The notes under the pieces were generated by a model. It saw only the letters and a list, made by a program, of their open reading frames with translations. It searched no databases and had not been told where the DNA came from. 64,000 nucleotides of DNA. Source: Mycolicibacterium sp. P9-64. GTDB lineage: Bacteria; Actinomycetota; Actinomycetes; Mycobacteriales; Mycobacteriaceae. Of this stretch, positions 61,237 to 64,000 are shown piece by piece. The translations under genes were made by a program, and so were the position numbers. The stretch lies in NCBI RefSeq assembly GCF_008329605.1, contig NZ_NPKO01000006.1, forward strand, positions 248,001 to 312,000, in the 5' to 3' direction. Each line of letters begins with the position of its first letter. Positions within the stretch are counted from its first letter, which is position 1.

Positions 61237-62778
61237 CTACTCGGGTTGCACCGGGATTCGAGCGACGACCAACGTTCCTCCGCCTGCCGGGCTGGTGACC
61301 TCGAGGGAGCCCGACACCGCTTCGACCCTGTCGTTGAGACCGATCAGGCCCGTGCCCCCGCCCGTGGCGGCACCCCCGATCCCGTCGTCGGCGACCTCCA
61401 GCCTGAGCTCATCGCCGTCGAACCCGGCTCGCACGGTCACCTCCGAGGCCTCGGCGTGCTTGGCGGTGTTGGTCAGCGCTTCGGCAATGACGTAGTAGGC
61501 CGCAGCCTCCGTCGATTCGGGGAGACGCCGGTCCACGTCGACGACCAACCGAACCGGAACCACAGAGCGCCGTGCCAGCGTCTTGATCGCCGGTCCTAGC
61601 CCGCCCTTCGTGAGGACCGCCGGATGGATCCCGCGGGACAGCTCCTGCAGTTCGGTGTACAGATCGGCCATGCCGTTGACCAGGTTGTCGAGTTGCTTGC
61701 GGACGGCGTGCTGCTCCTCGGGGACCGACGCCTCGAGCGCCCGCAAACCGAGCCCGAGCGACACGATGCGCTGCTGAGCGCCGTCGTGCAGGTTGCGTTC
61801 GATCGCCCGTCGCGCCTGATCGGCGGCGGCGACGACGCGGGCCCGCGACGCCTTCAGTTCCGCTCGGGTCTCGGCGTTGGCGATCGCGGTGCCCACCAGA
61901 TCGGCGAAGTCGCATACTTGCGCTTCGGTTCCGTCCGGCATCGGTTCGGTGCGGACCGAGCCGATGATCAGCGCGCCTCTCGCGGAGGTCCCGACGGTCA
62001 CGGGTGCTCCCACCCCCGAACGCAACTCGAGCGCTTGGATGCGGGACGCGATGCTGCCCTGGACCGCTGCGTAGTCGTCGATCCTCGCTGCGGCGCCGGT
62101 TCGGCGAATCCGGCTGGCGACGCTGTCGCCGTCCAGCGAAAGTCGCTCTCCTACCTCGAATTTCTGTCGGTCCTGGGAATCGTGGGCCGCCAGCACGGTG
62201 CAACTCCCGTCTGGCTCGTACTCGAGCAGAGTGACGTGCTCGACGTCGAGGCCCGTTGCCAATTCGGCCACCGCCGCGGGATAGACGTCGGTCGGGTCGG
62301 CGCCTCGCGCCACGAGCGTCGCCACCCTGCGCAACGCGGCCTGTTGCGCGGCGAGGGCGTCGGCCTCGCGGCGTCGCTGCTCCGACTCCGCGGCGCGCAA
62401 CCGCGCCTGGCCGGCCAGCACGTTGGCCAGCAACGCCAAGGGCAGGAACACGAACAGGGCGGGGGCAAGGCTGTCGCCGCCCTCGAGGTGGAAGTACAGG
62501 TAGACCAGCGCGCTGACCACCGACGTCGAGATCGCCAGCCCGAAGCTCCAGCCTGCGGAGACGATCAGCACGCCGAGCAGGAAGATCGCGCCGAAGGCGT
62601 TCTCGGGCGCCACCTTCTTGAGCAGCAACACCAGGGCGGTCTCACCGACGATGAAGGCCGTCGCGACGACGATGCCCCAGCCCAACGGCCTGGCGGTCGG
62701 CCTCAAGACCAGCGCGAGAAGCCGACCCCACAGCGGCCGCAGCCCCTGGTCGGTGACGGTTCTCGAGGACTCATTCAT
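61237..62778 (-). CDS. GAF-domain histidine kinase (NarL-type, HisKA_3)
   Basis: 513 residues: membrane-spanning N-terminus (about 35-125, four helices), GAF domain (150-305), HisKA_3 dimerisation segment RRAIERNLHDGAQQR with phospho-His331, and HATPase with N-box ALTNTAKHAEA, VADDGIGG and GLIGLNDRVEAVSG. Senses an unknown signal and phosphorylates a NarL-type regulator. ATG 62778 follows TAGCAT after 8 nt. Encoded back to back with a REC-only protein and near a NarL regulator. Confidence 0.9.
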   Translation of the reverse strand: MNESSRTVTDQGLRPLWGRLLALVLRPTARPLGWGIVVATAFIVGETALVLLLKKVAPENAFGAIFLLGVLIVSAGWSFGLAISTSVVSALVYLYFHLEGGDSLAPALFVFLPLALLANVLAGQARLRAAESEQRRREADALAAQQAALRRVATLVARGADPTDVYPAAVAELATGLDVEHVTLLEYEPDGSCTVLAAHDSQDRQKFEVGERLSLDGDSVASRIRRTGAAARIDDYAAVQGSIASRIQALELRSGVGAPVTVGTSARGALIIGSVRTEPMPDGTEAQVCDFADLVGTAIANAETRAELKASRARVVAAADQARRAIERNLHDGAQQRIVSLGLGLRALEASVPEEQHAVRKQLDNLVNGMADLYTELQELSRGIHPAVLTKGGLGPAIKTLARRSVVPVRLVVDVDRRLPESTEAAAYYVIAEALTNTAKHAEASEVTVRAGFDGDELRLEVADDGIGGAATGGGTGLIGLNDRVEAVSGSLEVTSPAGGGTLVVARIPVQPE

Positions 62779-62896
62779 CGCACCGGATGCTAGTGGGTCC
62801 CCGATTGCACGGAGCCGCCCCGGCGGCGACATCACGGCAGCGGTTTCCTGCTAGCGGTAATGCCACGGTTCGGCCGATCTGCCAGACTCGTTCAAT

Positions 62897-63289
62897 GTGG
62901 TGCTCGGGACGCTTACCGTGCGCTGTCTGATCGTCGATGACAGCGCCAATTTCCGCGACGCTGCGAGCAGCATGCTCGAGCGCGCGGGGATCTGCGTCGT
63001 CGGAGTGGCCAGCAACAGCGCGGACGCGCTGGCCCGGTACCGGGAGCTTCGGCCCGACGTCACCCTGGTCGACGTCGACCTCGGTGCGGAGAGCGGATTC
63101 GATTTGGCCGTGCAGCTGCAGGATGCGGATTCGCCTGCGCCGTCGGTCATCCTGATCTCGACGCACGCGGAACAGGACTTCGCCGACATGATTGCGGCGA
63201 GTCCCGCGCTGGGCTTCTTGCCCAAGTTCGCCCTATCCCCCGGTGCCATCCGGGATCTACTCGCAGACAAGGTCTCAGGCGAACCCTAG
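62897..63289 (+). CDS. single-domain response regulator (REC only)
   Basis: 130 residues: IVDDSANFRD (acidic pair), phospho-acceptor Asp59 in VTLVDVDLG, and Lys110 in GFLPKFAL. No output domain, so it acts by protein contact or as a phosphate sink. GTG 62897 is used; GTG 62918 just before CLIVDD is possible. Divergent from the histidine kinase; overlaps the NarL regulator by 4 bp tail to tail. Confidence 0.83.
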   Translation: MVLGTLTVRCLIVDDSANFRDAASSMLERAGICVVGVASNSADALARYRELRPDVTLVDVDLGAESGFDLAVQLQDADSPAPSVILISTHAEQDFADMIAASPALGFLPKFALSPGAIRDLLADKVSGEP

Positions 63290-63939
63290 AGCGCGTCGAG
63301 GTACATGATCACCGCACGCACGCGCCGGTGATCGTCACCCGTCTCCGGTAGGTTCAGCTTCGTCAGGATGCTGCGCACGTGCTTCTCGACGGTGCCCTCG
63401 GTCACCCAGATGCGCCGTCCGATACCGGCATTCGACAGGCCCTCCGCCATCAACGTCAACACTTCCCGCTCGCGCGTGCTGAGCACGGCGAGGGGATCGT
63501 CGCGCCTGCGCGCCGTGACGAGCTCGGCCACCAGTGCGGGGTCCACGACGGACGCGCCGTTGGCGATGCGGCCCACGGTGTCGACGAAGTCCGCGACGTC
63601 GGTGACCCGGCTCTTCAGCAGGTAGCCGATCGAACGGCCGCCCGCCAGCAGTTCCATCGCATGGTCGACGTCCACGTGTGCCGACAGCACCAGAATGGCG
63701 ATGTCCGGCCACTCTCGCCTGATCGTCTTGGCGGCGTCGAGTCCCTCGGTGCCGTGTGTCGGGGGCATCCGGATGTCGACGACGGCCAGTTCGGGTTGAA
63801 GCTCGCGCACCGCGTCGAGGAGTTGGGTGGCGTCACCCGCCTGGCCGACGACGTCGAAACCCGACCTCCCCAGCAGGCTCGCCAGCCCCTCTCGGAGCAG
63901 AACGTCGTCATCGGCGACCACCACGCGCACGGCATTCAT
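63286..63939 (-). CDS. NarL/FixJ-family response regulator
   Basis: 217 residues: REC domain with phospho-acceptor Asp55 (LAVVDIRMPP) and Lys in GYLLKSRV, then LuxR-type helix-turn-helix (LSTREREVLTLMAEGLSNAGIG and VTEGTVEKHVRSIL). ATG 63939 follows GACAAT and 7 nt; ATG 63960 is the longer alternative. Probably the partner of the histidine kinase, though the two are not in one operon. Confidence 0.9.
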   Translation of the reverse strand: MNAVRVVVADDDVLLREGLASLLGRSGFDVVGQAGDATQLLDAVRELQPELAVVDIRMPPTHGTEGLDAAKTIRREWPDIAILVLSAHVDVDHAMELLAGGRSIGYLLKSRVTDVADFVDTVGRIANGASVVDPALVAELVTARRRDDPLAVLSTREREVLTLMAEGLSNAGIGRRIWVTEGTVEKHVRSILTKLNLPETGDDHRRVRAVIMYLDAL

Positions 63940-64000
63940 CCCGATGATTGTCGCATCCATGGTCGCCGACCGGCGGCGAGGCGGTGAGGTTGCTGAATTG

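Overview
The window is chromosomal DNA from a high-GC actinobacterium, almost certainly a Mycobacterium of the fast-growing environmental (Mycolicibacterium-like) kind. The evidence is the gene content: a long-type isocitrate lyase, a RipD-type NlpC/P60 protein, a CYP138-type P450, a LytR-CpsA-Psr cell-wall ligase, a thiol peroxidase of mycobacterial type, several F420/FMN-type oxidoreductases (LLM, PPOX) and a DUF5709 acidic protein. Many genes overlap by ATGA, GTGA or TTGA, and several begin about 7 nt after a TANNNT hexamer, the pattern of leaderless mycobacterial transcripts. I saw no rRNA, tRNA, insertion sequence, prophage or CRISPR array.

Region by region. 0-1.3 kb: the 3' part of isocitrate lyase. 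1.4-5.7 kb: a LysR regulator divergent from a translationally coupled SDR / NTF2-like / MmgE-PrpD operon, then an MBL-fold hydrolase. 5.8-7.6 kb: DoxX, an ECF sigma factor and a membrane Rieske protein overlapping it. 8.3-9.9 kb: a type III polyketide synthase plus an isoprenylcysteine-type methyltransferase, the signature of alkylresorcinol or alkylpyrone lipid synthesis. 10.1-10.9 kb: two small regulatory-looking genes and a DUF5709 protein.

10.9-26.8 kb is the most coherent block, a carbohydrate (probably polyol/ketose) catabolic island. It holds an L-glyceraldehyde-3-phosphate reductase-type AKR, a HAD sugar phosphatase, an FGGY kinase / DeoR / 1-phosphofructokinase operon, a class II aldolase, a five-gene operon (Zn-alcohol dehydrogenase, ManA, and an Frc/Rbs-type ABC importer), and a second arm (LacI, small P-loop kinase, LacI, second FGGY kinase, LacD/YihT-type class I aldolase). 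The two LacI genes each have a pair of palindromes in front, 33-34 bp apart. The order of enzymes fits import of a polyol, oxidation to a ketose, C1 then C6 phosphorylation, and aldol cleavage.

26.8-38.9 kb is mixed housekeeping and accessory content: PaiB-type FMN protein, Gfo/Idh/MocA and LLM oxidoreductases, VOC protein, flavin amine oxidase, EEP nuclease/phosphatase, CYP138, RipD, two fused-by-overlap TenA proteins, an LCP protein, Tpx and a GNAT. 38.9-46.4 kb: a glycine/alanine/proline repeat secreted protein, a MenC-like protein and an SDR that both lack their catalytic residues and overlap, an HD protein, a GlxA-type regulator, a proline-rich membrane protein, a PPOX protein, an aminoglycoside-kinase-like protein and an SGNH hydrolase. 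46.5-49.8 kb: a membrane acyltransferase and a secreted/membrane redox cluster ending in a lipoprotein Rieske. 49.8-58.6 kb: methyltransferase, phosphodiesterase, bicupin, YaaA, VOC, TerC behind a probable manganese riboswitch, PNPOx-like protein, DUF1348 and amidase. 58.6-64.0 kb: a lone triphosphoribosyl-dephospho-CoA synthase, a DapA-like protein divergent from a LysR, and a histidine kinase with two response regulators.
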